DNA from: Verrucomicrobiales bacterium | Lineage (GTDB): Bacteria > Verrucomicrobiota > Verrucomicrobiia > Limisphaerales > J093 | Assembly (NCBI GenBank): GCA_024233215.1 | Contig: JACKPW010000006.1 | Coordinates: 248,001 to 312,000, forward strand | DNA length: 64,000 bases | Direction of reading: 5' to 3' | In this document: piece after piece, positions 42,260-50,947 of the stretch | Numbering within the stretch: position 1 is the stretch's first letter | Layout: each line of letters begins with the position of its first letter | Made by a program: the position numbers and the translations under genes | The notes under the pieces: model-generated | The model's input: the letters and a program-made list of their open reading frames with translations, nothing else | Database searches by the model: none | Told to the model about the DNA's origin: nothing

Positions 42260-43374
42260 GGGTCCTGCATCTGCTGGGAGCGACCGAGGACAACGGCGGC
42301 ATTCTGACGGTCCTTCGCAGCCTGCAGTCGGTATCGGCGGCCGCGGAACTGCGGCACGAGGTGCTGGTTCACCAGGAGTATCAGGAGACCCGACGACCGG
42401 CTTTGGAGTACTGGCGCAGCCGTCGACTGCGGGACGAATCGCCCAATCATCTGGACCACCTCGTGCGCGCCCTCCCCGCGCTGTGGGAACTCCGGGGAAT
42501 GGTGCGGCGGCATCCGGTTGAGATCATCCATGCCCATACGCGGGGTGCGCTGCCCGTGGCGATCGGGATCGCGTCACTGTGGCGGCGGCCGGTTGTCTTC
42601 ACCAATCACACCTATCCCCGCCGTCGGGGAATGTACCGCTGGGCCGCGAAGCAGCCCCGGCTGCGATTCGTGGTGCTGACCCCGAACATGGCGCGCCACC
42701 TCGGACTCTCCCCGGAGGCGGATGGGGTCCACGTGATTCCGGCCTGTTGTGCCGATCATTTCTTCGAGGTTCCGGTCGTGGAGCGACGTCCCGTGGGGCC
42801 GGGCGACCGCATCCGCCTGGTGGGGCTGGGGAACATTGTGCGTTGGAAGAACTGGCATCTGCTCCTGCGTGCGCTTTCCCGGTTGCCGGTGGAGACCCGT
42901 CGCCGCTTCACCTTTGACCATTGGGGGCCGGTCCCCCGGGATCCTGACTGCGAACTGTATCGTCATGAACTCGAGGATCTGGCCCGGGCTGCAGCGCCGG
43001 CCGGCATCCGTTTTCGTGGAGTCACACTTCAGGTGGAGGACTCGCTTCGGGAGGCGGACTGGTTCGTGCTTCCCTCGACCAACGAACCCTGTTCCGTGGC
43101 GTTGGCGGAGTCGCTTGCGTTGGGAATCCCGGCCATCGCTTCGGCCAGTGGCGGGAATGTCGACATCCTGAAGCCAGGCCGCACGGGACTGCTGTTTACC
43201 AGCGAGGATCCGGCGGATCTGGCCCGGTGCCTCCGTCAGTTGGCGGACCACGAGATTCAACCCGCCGGCCCCGGTGAGGTGCGGGATTCGGTGCGGTATC
43301 GCAGTGCCTCAGCGGTTTCCGCCCGCTACTTGGAACTCTATCGGGAATGCCTCAGCCCCCCGCCGGTCGCGTAG
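42256..43374 (+). CDS. GT4-family glycosyltransferase
   Basis: A 372-residue intact GT-B protein. The N-terminal Rossmann half has MRVLHLLGATEDNGGILTVL and VEIIHAHTRGALPVAIGIAS. The C-terminal half has RLVGLGNIVRWKNWHLLLRA and VLPSTNEPCSVALAESLALG with the E-x7-E type donor site, then IPAIASASGGNVDILKPGRT. Retaining transferase of a nucleotide sugar, cytoplasmic face. It is coupled to the polymerase-like gene by a 4-bp overlap and is the last gene of the cluster; the next gene converges. Confidence 0.9.
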   Translation: MRVLHLLGATEDNGGILTVLRSLQSVSAAAELRHEVLVHQEYQETRRPALEYWRSRRLRDESPNHLDHLVRALPALWELRGMVRRHPVEIIHAHTRGALPVAIGIASLWRRPVVFTNHTYPRRRGMYRWAAKQPRLRFVVLTPNMARHLGLSPEADGVHVIPACCADHFFEVPVVERRPVGPGDRIRLVGLGNIVRWKNWHLLLRALSRLPVETRRRFTFDHWGPVPRDPDCELYRHELEDLARAAAPAGIRFRGVTLQVEDSLREADWFVLPSTNEPCSVALAESLALGIPAIASASGGNVDILKPGRTGLLFTSEDPADLARCLRQLADHEIQPAGPGEVRDSVRYRSASAVSARYLELYRECLSPPPVA

Positions 43375-43389
43375 CGGCAATGCGGGAGG

Positions 43390-44784
43390 TCAGGCCCCTT
43401 CCGTCACCGTCTCCCCCGGGGCGGGCTGCAGAACCTTCATCCGGGGATGCCGTTCACGAATGGCTGCGTCAAACCACTGCCGCGCGGCCGCATCGCCGTG
43501 CCCCAGCAGGACGGTTCCCGGGTTGACCTCCCCCACGAACTCCAGAAGTTCCTCGCGGTTGGCATGTGCCGTCAGGTCGAACGCCTCCAGTTCGCACTGG
43601 CGGGTCACCTCCCCGGCGGAGGCACTGAACAGAAAAGGTCTCCCCCGCCTGCTTGCCTTCAGCCGACCGCCCGGCGTGTCGGGGTCCACGTAACCCACCA
43701 GCAGGATGCCGTTGGCAGGATCCGCCATCAGCGGAATCGCCAGGTCGTGCGCGGCAGTGTGCTCGGTCATCATCCCCGCCGTGAGGACAAAGAGCTGGCC
43801 CTGACGCAGCAGACCGGCGTCGGCCCGCCGGCGGCCCAGGACTTTCAAGTCCAGCGCCTCGTGCAGAAGGAGGGAGGTGTGACGTCGATTCGCCCGGTGT
43901 GATTCCAGGTCGTAGATTTCCGTGAACACCCGGCCCAACCCGCCGATATGCACCGGCATACGCGGCAGGGCGCCCTCGCGCATCCAAAGCGCCAGCATCG
44001 CCAGAATCTCCTGGGTCCGGCCCAGCGCGAACGTGGGGATCAGCACGCGACCACCGCGTGCCAGCACTCGCTGGATCGCACCCAACAACCGGGTCACCTC
44101 GGTTTCGCGGGTCTGACCGGGAACCGGGTCCCGTCCGCCACGGGTTGTTTCCAGGATCAGGACGTCCGCCTGGACGTCCTCGAAACGCGCCCCCCGCAGC
44201 AGGGTCTGGTCCTGGAATGAAACGTCGCCAGTATAGAAAAGCGTCTGGTCCCGACCGCGCACCATGATTCCCGCCGAACCCAGCGTGTGCCCCGCATCCC
44301 GGAATTCCAGCGTCGGGGAGGTCGTTCCCCGGCGCGACCTCGAGAAGCCCCCCCACTCAACCTCCCGTTCATAGCGGAAGCCCTGGTAGCGTTCCAGTTG
44401 TTCATCAAGCTCGGTATGGGTGTAGAGCGGATACTCGCGGACGCCCAGTTCCTCACGTTGGCGGGTCATGACATTCACCGAGTTGTGCAGGGCCCTTTCG
44501 ACGAGGAAATAGGTCAGTTCCGTCATCAACACCTGCGCCTCGGGAAAGAGCCGCATCGCCACGGGCAGGGAACCCACGTGGTCATGGTGGCAATGACTGA
44601 TGGCAATGGCATCGGCCTCCTCCCCCGCCACCCGCGAATACAGCGGCAGGGCCGCCCGGCCGTCGATCTTCGGATGAATGCCGGCGTCGAGGAGCAGTCG
44701 GTACCCGTCGATTTCCAGCCACCAGGCGCTGGCTCCGATGTCGGCGTCCGGGTTGAGGTTCGTAATCCGCATGTCGCTGAGCAT
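43390..44784 (-). CDS. MBL-fold/beta-CASP nuclease (RNA-processing exonuclease-like)
   Basis: About 464 residues from MLSDMRITNLNPDADIGASA. The metallo-beta-lactamase motif AISHCHHDHVGSLPVAM gives metal ligands H64, H66, D68 and H69. Further ligands are in FRDAGHTLGSAGIMV and FYTGDVSFQDQTLLRG. LILETTRGGRD and VLIPTFALGRTQEILAML are the beta-CASP signature found in CPSF73/YSH1-like bacterial nucleases, and a C-terminal FDLTAHANREELLEFV supplies the last His. Such proteins process or degrade RNA. It is convergent with the glycosyltransferase, with 15 bp between the stops. Confidence 0.88.
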   Translation of the reverse strand: MLSDMRITNLNPDADIGASAWWLEIDGYRLLLDAGIHPKIDGRAALPLYSRVAGEEADAIAISHCHHDHVGSLPVAMRLFPEAQVLMTELTYFLVERALHNSVNVMTRQREELGVREYPLYTHTELDEQLERYQGFRYEREVEWGGFSRSRRGTTSPTLEFRDAGHTLGSAGIMVRGRDQTLFYTGDVSFQDQTLLRGARFEDVQADVLILETTRGGRDPVPGQTRETEVTRLLGAIQRVLARGGRVLIPTFALGRTQEILAMLALWMREGALPRMPVHIGGLGRVFTEIYDLESHRANRRHTSLLLHEALDLKVLGRRRADAGLLRQGQLFVLTAGMMTEHTAAHDLAIPLMADPANGILLVGYVDPDTPGGRLKASRRGRPFLFSASAGEVTRQCELEAFDLTAHANREELLEFVGEVNPGTVLLGHGDAAARQWFDAAIRERHPRMKVLQPAPGETVTEGA

Positions 44785-44891
44785 AGCCGCGCAGACGCAC
44801 GGTTCCAAGCCATCCCCCGCTTCACAGGCTCGTTCACCCGCCTGCCCCCCCTCTGGGTGAATCGCTGGCACCAAAGCCCGAGGCTGGCCTT

Positions 44892-44937
44892 GAACCGAAC
44901 TTCAACTTGAACGTGAACCTGAACCTGAACTTGAACT
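44892..44937. repeat. Degenerate hexanucleotide array (AACNTG type)
   Basis: A run of six-base units: AACTTG AACGTG AACCTG, then AACCTG AACTTG AACTCC. It lies between the beta-CASP nuclease start and the stop of the first ABC-2 permease. A longer related array lies at 48444-48541, on the other side of the permease pair. Confidence 0.75.
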
Positions 44938-44958
44938 CCCCCCTATGCCGCACCGGAT

Positions 44959-46584
44959 TCAGCTCTCAACCGGCTTCTCCAACAACGGGCGCAGGCGGTA
45001 TTTCAGAATGCGCCGCGTCAGGACCGTCCACAGCAGGTTGCCGCCAAACCCCAGAACGATCCACAGCCCCAGAAAGACCCAGGGATTGGGGCCGTTCCTC
45101 AACGCGATCCCAACCGCCAGGACGCCATACACCGAGCCAAGGATGAACAACCCCACCCATGGCAGAATGAGCACGAACGCGCCCGTGTTTCCCGCCGCCT
45201 TCCGGGAAGTCCCGCGCCAGGTCGCACACCACATGCCCACCCAGGTCAACGTCCACCAGTCGAACAACAACCCCACCGCCGGCAATCCCAGCAGGAAGGC
45301 CACCGTTCGGGAAAGGTCGGTGCTCCGCTCGGCGTCCAGGAAGATCAGGACTGCCAGGACACCCGTCGCCGCCAGGGTCACCGCCACCGCCGGGCCAAAC
45401 TGGCTTCGCATGGCCCCCCATTGCCCGGCCATGAATTCGCGGTTCGACAGCGGCGTGCTCAGGAGCAGTTCGGCGGTGCCCTCGCGCCGTTCGGTCAGGA
45501 GGGGAACCACGGAGTCCGACACCATTTGGAACTTCAACAAGACGTGCATCAGCACCACCACGAAGAGCCCCACGGAGATCGGTTCCACCTCATCCGGAAA
45601 GGCCACCGCCAGCGCCGAGAAGATCGCCAGCGGGAGGCCGGTCAGCAACAGGGGCCAGAAGGCCCGCCAGCGGTAACGGCAGACCAGCCATTCAAACGGG
45701 TTCCGGTCGAGCATTCGACGGCGACGGCAGCTCCGGGTGGCGGTTCCACCGAGCCGCCACAACCCCCAGCGCTGTCGCCATCCGAGACGAAAGCCGCCCA
45801 CGGGCCGGTCCACACTCCGTCGCGTAATGCCCCGTCCCGCCGCGAACACCAGCAACCAGGCCAGTCCCTGCTGCACGCCCAGGAACGTCCAGAACCCTCC
45901 CAGATCGAAGGCCGAACTCATTCCCACACCAAACACCCCGTAGATGGGCAGTGTGGGGCAGAGAAAGCAGAGGAGCGCGGCCCAACGCCAGGGCGACGTC
46001 GGACCCTGGATCGCCGCCATTGCCACCAGGCTGGGCAGGACAAACATCAGGAACGCCATCAGCAGCGTGGCCAGCGTCTGCGCTCGCCGTCCGTCGGAGG
46101 TCCGGCTGGAAAAGAAGAGCCCGATGGCCGCCGAGAGCACGAGGGTATTCAGCATGACGAGGGCGAGCTTGAACACGGCGACCGGCTCCGCCCCGCCGCG
46201 CAGCAATGGGATGCTCAGGACCGGCACGGTCGCCATCAGCGTGTAACCCGCCGTCACCGTGTTCGACATCAGCTTGCCGGTGGCGACTTCCCAACCCTTG
46301 AGATGACTGAGCAACAGCAGCCCCAGGGTCTGCTCCCGGTATTCCTCGCTGACGCTGTCGGCGGTCAACCGGGCTCCCATGAACGCAGCCACCAGCGTGA
46401 GCAGGCTGAAGCAGGTCGCCACGGCCGCCTGCGGGGGCATTGGCAGACCCCACCATTGCGGAACAAACACGGTCCACGTCACGATGAGCAGCGCCACCAC
46501 GGCGGTGATGACCCGTGGCGAGCGCAAGCCCTTGCGGCGTGCCTTCACCCGCAGTTCGCGCTCGATGATGGGCAGGAGAGTCAT
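44959..46584 (-). CDS. ABC-2 type transporter permease (paralogue 1)
   Basis: A 541-residue membrane protein from MTLLPIIERELRVKARRKGL. The N-terminal PIIERELRVKARRK and the region ARLTADSVSEEYREQTLGLL, then SHLKGWEVATGKL, are hallmarks of ABC-2/GldF-like permeases with a coupling-type ERE.GTL motif. About 12 hydrophobic segments. A second internal repeat of the motif (LLTERREGTAELLLSTPLSN) shows a duplicated architecture. Substrate unknown. No ATPase gene is adjacent. 91 bp separate it from paralogue 2 upstream. Confidence 0.8.
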   Translation of the reverse strand: MTLLPIIERELRVKARRKGLRSPRVITAVVALLIVTWTVFVPQWWGLPMPPQAAVATCFSLLTLVAAFMGARLTADSVSEEYREQTLGLLLLSHLKGWEVATGKLMSNTVTAGYTLMATVPVLSIPLLRGGAEPVAVFKLALVMLNTLVLSAAIGLFFSSRTSDGRRAQTLATLLMAFLMFVLPSLVAMAAIQGPTSPWRWAALLCFLCPTLPIYGVFGVGMSSAFDLGGFWTFLGVQQGLAWLLVFAAGRGITRRSVDRPVGGFRLGWRQRWGLWRLGGTATRSCRRRRMLDRNPFEWLVCRYRWRAFWPLLLTGLPLAIFSALAVAFPDEVEPISVGLFVVVLMHVLLKFQMVSDSVVPLLTERREGTAELLLSTPLSNREFMAGQWGAMRSQFGPAVAVTLAATGVLAVLIFLDAERSTDLSRTVAFLLGLPAVGLLFDWWTLTWVGMWCATWRGTSRKAAGNTGAFVLILPWVGLFILGSVYGVLAVGIALRNGPNPWVFLGLWIVLGFGGNLLWTVLTRRILKYRLRPLLEKPVES

Positions 46585-46675
46585 CCGAAATGGGGGACGG
46601 GAGATGGGAAACCGCAAACAGGGACTTCTTGATGCCCCCATTCGCGACTCGCCATTCGCCATTCGCTTGTCATGT

Positions 46676-48316
46676 TCAATGACCTCCGAACCACGTGCGG
46701 AACCAGCCCCGCTTCCGCTGGTAACGTTCGGCCGCCACCTCGCGGAAACGCCTCTTCAGCCGGCCCCAGGCGAACAGTCCCCAGAACAGCGCGTTCGCCA
46801 GGCACCCAACATAGAACAACAAGACGATCGCGGTCTCGTCCAGCCGCCCCACCCATCCGCGATCCAGGTGAAGGATTCCCACGAAGATGGTTCCCACGAT
46901 CCAGGCCAGGCACGGCAGCACGATAACCCGGAAGAACGCCGATCCCGAGGCCTGGGTGGCGTGCGGAGCCACCAGGGCCCGCCACATCGCCAGCACGGCA
47001 ATCGCCAGGGCGTCCAGGGGCAGCGAAGCCATGTGCCAGAACGCGGCGGAGATCATGACGTTCCGTTCACTGAACACCTGGTCCACCGCCTGCAGCAGCA
47101 GCACCACATCCACCACCAGGATGAAGCCCAGCCACAACCCGCCCCAACGCCACAGCGACCGCAGCTGTCCGCTGAAGATGCGTCCCACCGTCAACGGGGT
47201 GCTCAGCAGGAGTTCCATCGATCCGGTGCGCCGCTCCTCCGCCAATTGCGACGCAGCGGCCAGCGAAACCCGCACCTTGAAGATCACGTGCAGCCCGATG
47301 GAAGTCAGGATGAACCACCCGACATCGTGGCCGGCCTGCCATTCACTCGTTCCCCAGAACCACAACAACGTCAGCAATACCAATACCCCCACCTCGATCC
47401 GTAGCCGGCTCGGCTTCCGGCACGTGAGCCAGTGGAACGGGTTGAGGTTCAGCAGCCGCGTCCGGTAACCGGCAGTTGCCACGCTGCGAATCGGTGCCGC
47501 TCCCCCATCCCGTCCGGCCCCCGAACGCGACGGCAACAACCTCGGCAGTTCCCGCCAGAACCGGGGCAGGGCGACACAAGCCAGGACGAAGAACAACAGG
47601 GCGAACCCGGCCACCCAACTGACCGACGGCCAGAGCAAATGGTCGGGCTTGCCGCGACCGGGTTCCGTGGCCGCCAGGGCCTGCGCCAGGAGCGGGCTTG
47701 GCGTTGCCAGGAGAAAGTCCGGCCGCCCCCCCCGATGATCGGCCAGCTGCAGCGCCAACAGCAGCCAGGGCCCTCCGGTGATCAACACCAGAAGGATCAG
47801 CGTCCCCCCCAGCGCCCGCCGACTGTTCTCAAACCAGCATGAGACAAACATCCCCACCGCCAGCGAGAAGAACAGGGTCACCGTGAGCACCGCGACAACC
47901 TGCAGGAGTTGCCCCAGCGCGACGCCACCCAGCAGCATCGGCAACCCCAGCACCGGCAGGATCGCCAGCAAACCGTAAATGGAATGCATCGAAGTCGCCG
48001 CCAGTTTCCCCAGCACGATGTCGAACCCCTTCAGATCCGTGAGAAACAACAGCCCCAGGGTGCCCTCCCGACGCTCCACGCTGATGCAGTCCGAGGTCAA
48101 CCGCGCTCCCGCCAGCAGGCAATACAGCCAGGACAACCAGGCCAGCGCATAGAAAATGGAAGTGCCGCGAACCGCCGGGGTCGACCGCTCCGTGGCGAGA
48201 TACACCATCACGCTCAGCAACAGAGCCAGGAGCGCCGCCCCCACCCGCGTCCCGAACGTGCCGGGCCGCCGGGAAGACACCCGCAACTCTCGGGCAACCA
48301 CCGGAAAGGCCGTCAT
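46676..48316 (-). CDS. ABC-2 type transporter permease (paralogue 2)
   Basis: A 546-residue protein from MTAFPVVARELRVSSRRPGT. It has the same architecture as paralogue 1: GARLTSDCISVERREGTLGL then LFLTDLKGFDIVLGKL in the first half, and QLAEERRTGSMELLLSTPLT in the second. Both also share a central NPFHWLTCRKP/NPFEWLVCRYR segment, so the pair arose by duplication. Likely the membrane half or halves of a heteromeric exporter; the ATPase must be encoded elsewhere. Confidence 0.8.
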   Translation of the reverse strand: MTAFPVVARELRVSSRRPGTFGTRVGAALLALLLSVMVYLATERSTPAVRGTSIFYALAWLSWLYCLLAGARLTSDCISVERREGTLGLLFLTDLKGFDIVLGKLAATSMHSIYGLLAILPVLGLPMLLGGVALGQLLQVVAVLTVTLFFSLAVGMFVSCWFENSRRALGGTLILLVLITGGPWLLLALQLADHRGGRPDFLLATPSPLLAQALAATEPGRGKPDHLLWPSVSWVAGFALLFFVLACVALPRFWRELPRLLPSRSGAGRDGGAAPIRSVATAGYRTRLLNLNPFHWLTCRKPSRLRIEVGVLVLLTLLWFWGTSEWQAGHDVGWFILTSIGLHVIFKVRVSLAAASQLAEERRTGSMELLLSTPLTVGRIFSGQLRSLWRWGGLWLGFILVVDVVLLLQAVDQVFSERNVMISAAFWHMASLPLDALAIAVLAMWRALVAPHATQASGSAFFRVIVLPCLAWIVGTIFVGILHLDRGWVGRLDETAIVLLFYVGCLANALFWGLFAWGRLKRRFREVAAERYQRKRGWFRTWFGGH

Positions 48317-48443
48317 GTCACCCCGGAGCCCCGCCGGACAATGGCGTTGGTTGATAAAGCACTGAGCATGGCGCGCGCGAAAGTAGCCCCTCCCCCCCCG
48401 CCCCGCAATCCCGAGCCTCCTCCCCCCCACCCACCCCGGCACC

Positions 48444-48541
48444 CAAACTCGAACTTAGACTCGAACCTAAACTTGAACTTAAACTCCCACTTCAACCCAA
48501 ACTCCAATCTGCCCCCGAACCCAAACTCGATCTCCAACTCC
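48444..48541. repeat. Degenerate hexanucleotide array (AACTCN type)
   Basis: About 16 imperfect six-base units (AACTCG AACTTA GACTCG, then AACCTA AACTTG AACTTA, and so on), followed by a CCCCCC run. It is cytosine-rich on the plus strand with almost no G, i.e. strongly strand-asymmetric, between the divergent permease and rdgB starts. Confidence 0.75.
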
Positions 48542-48606
48542 CCCCAGCCGGAAACATCGACGGGAAACACTTCCCAGCACGCAACGCGTTCGGCAGCCTT
48601 GCGGGC

Positions 48607-49260
48607 ATGTTGACGCTGATCATCGCCACCCGGAACCGGCACAAGGTCGGGGAAATCCGCGCGGTCCTCGGAGACCCACATCGTTACCTGACCCTCGCCG
48701 ATTTCCCGGCGGCTCCCGCGGTGGTCGAGGACGGGGCGACGTTCGCCGACAATGCCCGCAAGAAGGCCACCGAGATTGCCACCTGGCTGGGTCAACCGGG
48801 AGTCGATTGCCCCGCCGACCCGGTGTGGGTGCTGGCGGACGATTCCGGTCTCGAGGTGGATGCGTTGGACGGCGCCCCGGGGGTGCATTCGGCACGGTTT
48901 GCCGCCGGGGAAGCGGGCGTGGAAGGCAACGCCCCCGACGTCGCCAACAACGCCCGGTTACTGCGCCTGCTCGCCCGGGTCCCCGCGGCGCAACGCACCG
49001 CCCGCTTCCGTTGCGTCATCGCCCTGGCCCGTGTTTCGGCCACGGCGACCGACGACGTGACACTTCACGAGGGCTCCTGCGAAGGTCGCATCCTGGAGGA
49101 ATCCCGGGGTACCGCCGGTTTCGGCTACGATCCCCTGTTCCAACCGGACGGATATCCGCACACCTTCGCGGAGCTGGGCGAATCCGTGAAGAACGGCATC
49201 AGCCATCGTGCGCGGGCCCTGGCGGCTCTGGCGGCGAGTGGCACATTGCGGACGTCGTAG
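48607..49260 (+). CDS. rdgB: dITP/XTP pyrophosphatase (HAM1/RdgB)
   Basis: A 217-residue protein. It removes non-canonical purine NTPs. The N-terminus LTLIIATRNRHKVGEIRAVL is the HAM1 substrate-binding start (ATRNxxKxxE). ADDSGLEVDALDGAPGVHSA with RFAAGEAG is the metal and catalytic motif. RGTAGFGYDPLFQPDGYPHT, then FAELGESVKNGISHRARAL, completes the family. It reads rightward with a hypothetical gene 49 bp downstream. Confidence 0.95.
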   Translation: MLTLIIATRNRHKVGEIRAVLGDPHRYLTLADFPAAPAVVEDGATFADNARKKATEIATWLGQPGVDCPADPVWVLADDSGLEVDALDGAPGVHSARFAAGEAGVEGNAPDVANNARLLRLLARVPAAQRTARFRCVIALARVSATATDDVTLHEGSCEGRILEESRGTAGFGYDPLFQPDGYPHTFAELGESVKNGISHRARALAALAASGTLRTS

Positions 49261-49309
49261 ATTCCCGCGGTTCGCCAAACGGGGCAATCCGGCTTATCCT
49301 GCCGGCCCC

Positions 49310-50758
49310 ATGAGCAAGCGGCGCGCCACGAAGTGGATTCTCGGCCTCGCCCTCGTTGCCGGCATCGCAGGGGGAGTGCTGCTCCTCCAGCGCGCCCCGG
49401 TGGCCTGGGTCAGCGATCCCGCCGCCATCCGGCCCTGGTCGGAGCGGTCGGAACTGCTCAACCCCGTGAGGTCGGTCCCACCCACCATCAACTCGAACCT
49501 CCTCCAAAGCCTTACGATCATCACGAACGAAACCGGCACGTTGCGAATCACCCATGACGAGCCCGACCGGAACGAGCACGAGCATCTGGCCTGGCAGGTG
49601 GTTGAGGCGGACGACTCCCAACACGCGGACCTCGGTGCCGGCGGTCTTACCCTGGAGTATGTCGGGGTCGCCTACGGCCCCCCGGATCAGGGTCGGGACG
49701 ACGGCTACTCCCTGCGACTCGACGCCCACTTCTTTCGTCCGGACGGCACGCCTTTTGAGGCGGAGGATTACCAGCGCTGCGAGCTCGACGACTGGGATCG
49801 GAAGCTCCGCTATCGCGACGGCATCCCCGCGGTGGAGATCGGCCTCAAGCTGGAGGGGGTCGACGGTTACGAGTTCATGGGACTGAAGGCGTTTGATGCC
49901 CGCACCCACGCGCCCATCCAGGGGGGCGGGTTCAGTCACGGGGGCAGCCGGGACCGCTATGCCATCGAGACTTCGCTGGCCATCTGGCATCCCGCCCCGA
50001 TTGAACTGGTGCTGGACCTCGCGGTGGGACCGCCCGAAGTGTTCGAGTTCCCCGCAAAGCCCGGTGCTTTCCAGGGATTCCCCGGCGGGGCAATCGCGCT
50101 TGCGGCCGGGATCGATGGCGACGAACGATCCTGGAGTTCCAGCAGCGACGGCAAGCAGACGACCGTCACCGTCCGCTTCGAGGAAAACGAGCGTCAGCCC
50201 CAGTGTTCGCTCATCTTCCTCTGCTTCCCGGCGGCCCACCCGGCACCCTTCGAGTTCGAGTTGCTCAACGAGCAGGGAGAAGTGCTGCCATCGGCCGGCG
50301 GCGGCTCTTCCAGCGCCATGGCCATCAAGTCCGCGCGGGCGAAACTCAGTGAGGTCGCCACCGTCCGGTTGCTTTACTACCCGAATCAACGTCGCGTCCT
50401 TTTCCGACTCCCGGCCCTACCCGGCCTGCCGGCGGAAAACGCAAACGTCGCGAACCTGTTTGACCTGCACGTGCCCTACGTCGCAATTCGCTACGAACAC
50501 GACCTCCAGGAATGGGTGCAGGACGTGCTCCAGCTCAAGGTCGATGCCAGCTCGCGACCCAACTTCCCGCCCGGGACCTTCCCGATGGCGTTCACCAACA
50601 CCACCGCCGCCGACCTCTTCCAGGTCTGGATGGACCACCAACCGCAGGGCATGATCGCCCGGGTGAACGCGGAAACGCAGACCCTGGAGGTCCGGAAATC
50701 CGGTGCCATGGCCCTCCTGGAACGCCTCCGAGAGTGGTTCGCCGGCAAGTTCCAGTGA
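49310..50758 (+). CDS. Membrane-anchored hypothetical protein
   Basis: A 482-residue protein from MSKRRATKWILGLALVAGIA, one N-terminal membrane anchor (about residues 9-26), with the rest predicted outside the cytoplasm. It is rich in beta-type and charged sequence (VTVRFEENERQPQCSLIFLC, FDLHVPYVAIRYEHDLQEWV). Not recognised as a known family. It sits between rdgB and the threonine leader of thrS, co-directional with both. Confidence 0.6.
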   Translation: MSKRRATKWILGLALVAGIAGGVLLLQRAPVAWVSDPAAIRPWSERSELLNPVRSVPPTINSNLLQSLTIITNETGTLRITHDEPDRNEHEHLAWQVVEADDSQHADLGAGGLTLEYVGVAYGPPDQGRDDGYSLRLDAHFFRPDGTPFEAEDYQRCELDDWDRKLRYRDGIPAVEIGLKLEGVDGYEFMGLKAFDARTHAPIQGGGFSHGGSRDRYAIETSLAIWHPAPIELVLDLAVGPPEVFEFPAKPGAFQGFPGGAIALAAGIDGDERSWSSSSDGKQTTVTVRFEENERQPQCSLIFLCFPAAHPAPFEFELLNEQGEVLPSAGGGSSSAMAIKSARAKLSEVATVRLLYYPNQRRVLFRLPALPGLPAENANVANLFDLHVPYVAIRYEHDLQEWVQDVLQLKVDASSRPNFPPGTFPMAFTNTTAADLFQVWMDHQPQGMIARVNAETQTLEVRKSGAMALLERLREWFAGKFQ

Positions 50759-50794
50759 ACCCCGGAAGGGGGCCGTCAATGCCCGTAAACGGGA

Positions 50795-50821
50795 TTGCCA
50801 GCACTCGCCAGCCCTCATAAA
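50795..50821 (+). promoter_or_regulatory. Possible promoter for the thrS leader
   Basis: TTGCCA (50795-50800) resembles a -35 box and CATAAA (50816-50821) a -10 box, with a 15-nt spacer, shorter than ideal. If used, transcription would start close to the leader ATG at 50831, making the leader peptide nearly leaderless, which would agree with the absence of a Shine-Dalgarno sequence. A weak prediction. Confidence 0.25.
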
Positions 50822-50830
50822 GTCCCGCTC

Positions 50831-50869
50831 ATGTTGCCGGCATTGAGCAGCACGACGACGACTTTCTAG
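50831..50869 (+). CDS. Threonine-rich leader peptide (putative attenuator ORF for thrS)
   Basis: ATG TTG CCG GCA TTG AGC then AGC ACG ACG ACG ACT TTC TAG encodes M-L-P-A-L-S-S-T-T-T-T-F. Four consecutive Thr codons lie just before the stop, and the stop codon's last base is the first base of the 10-bp hairpin at 50869-50895. Such a cluster of regulatory codons next to paired RNA is the design of amino-acid attenuators (e.g. the thr operon leader of enterobacteria). The downstream gene is threonyl-tRNA synthetase, whose demand signal is uncharged tRNA-Thr. A TTG 12 codons upstream is an alternative start. No classical ribosome site is seen. Confidence 0.6.
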   Translation: MLPALSSTTTTF

Positions 50870-50932
50870 CGTCCACGGAAAACCACCGTGGACGCCGACG
50901 CCTCGCTTCCAATCGGACCGGGGCGTTTTTGT
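50869..50932 (+). promoter_or_regulatory. Hairpin plus intrinsic terminator in the thrS leader (attenuator)
   Basis: Stem 1 is GCGTCCACGG (50869-50878) with CCGTGGACGC (50886-50895), a perfect 10 bp with loop AAAACCA. Two bases later the terminator stem ACGCCTCG (50898-50905) pairs with CGGGGCGT (50919-50926), followed by a T-rich run to 50932. The pentamer GACGC occurs in both stem 1 and the terminator arm, so the 5' arm GCGTC can pair with either, which gives a possible switch. A ribosome on the leader stop would cover the 5' arm. Confidence 0.6.
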
Positions 50933-50947
50933 TTGGTTTGAACCGAT

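Noticed and set aside
46600..46670. Short ATTCGCCATTCGC-type repeat between the two permease genes
   Set aside because: Only two to three units; similar short repeats are common and nothing further is supported.
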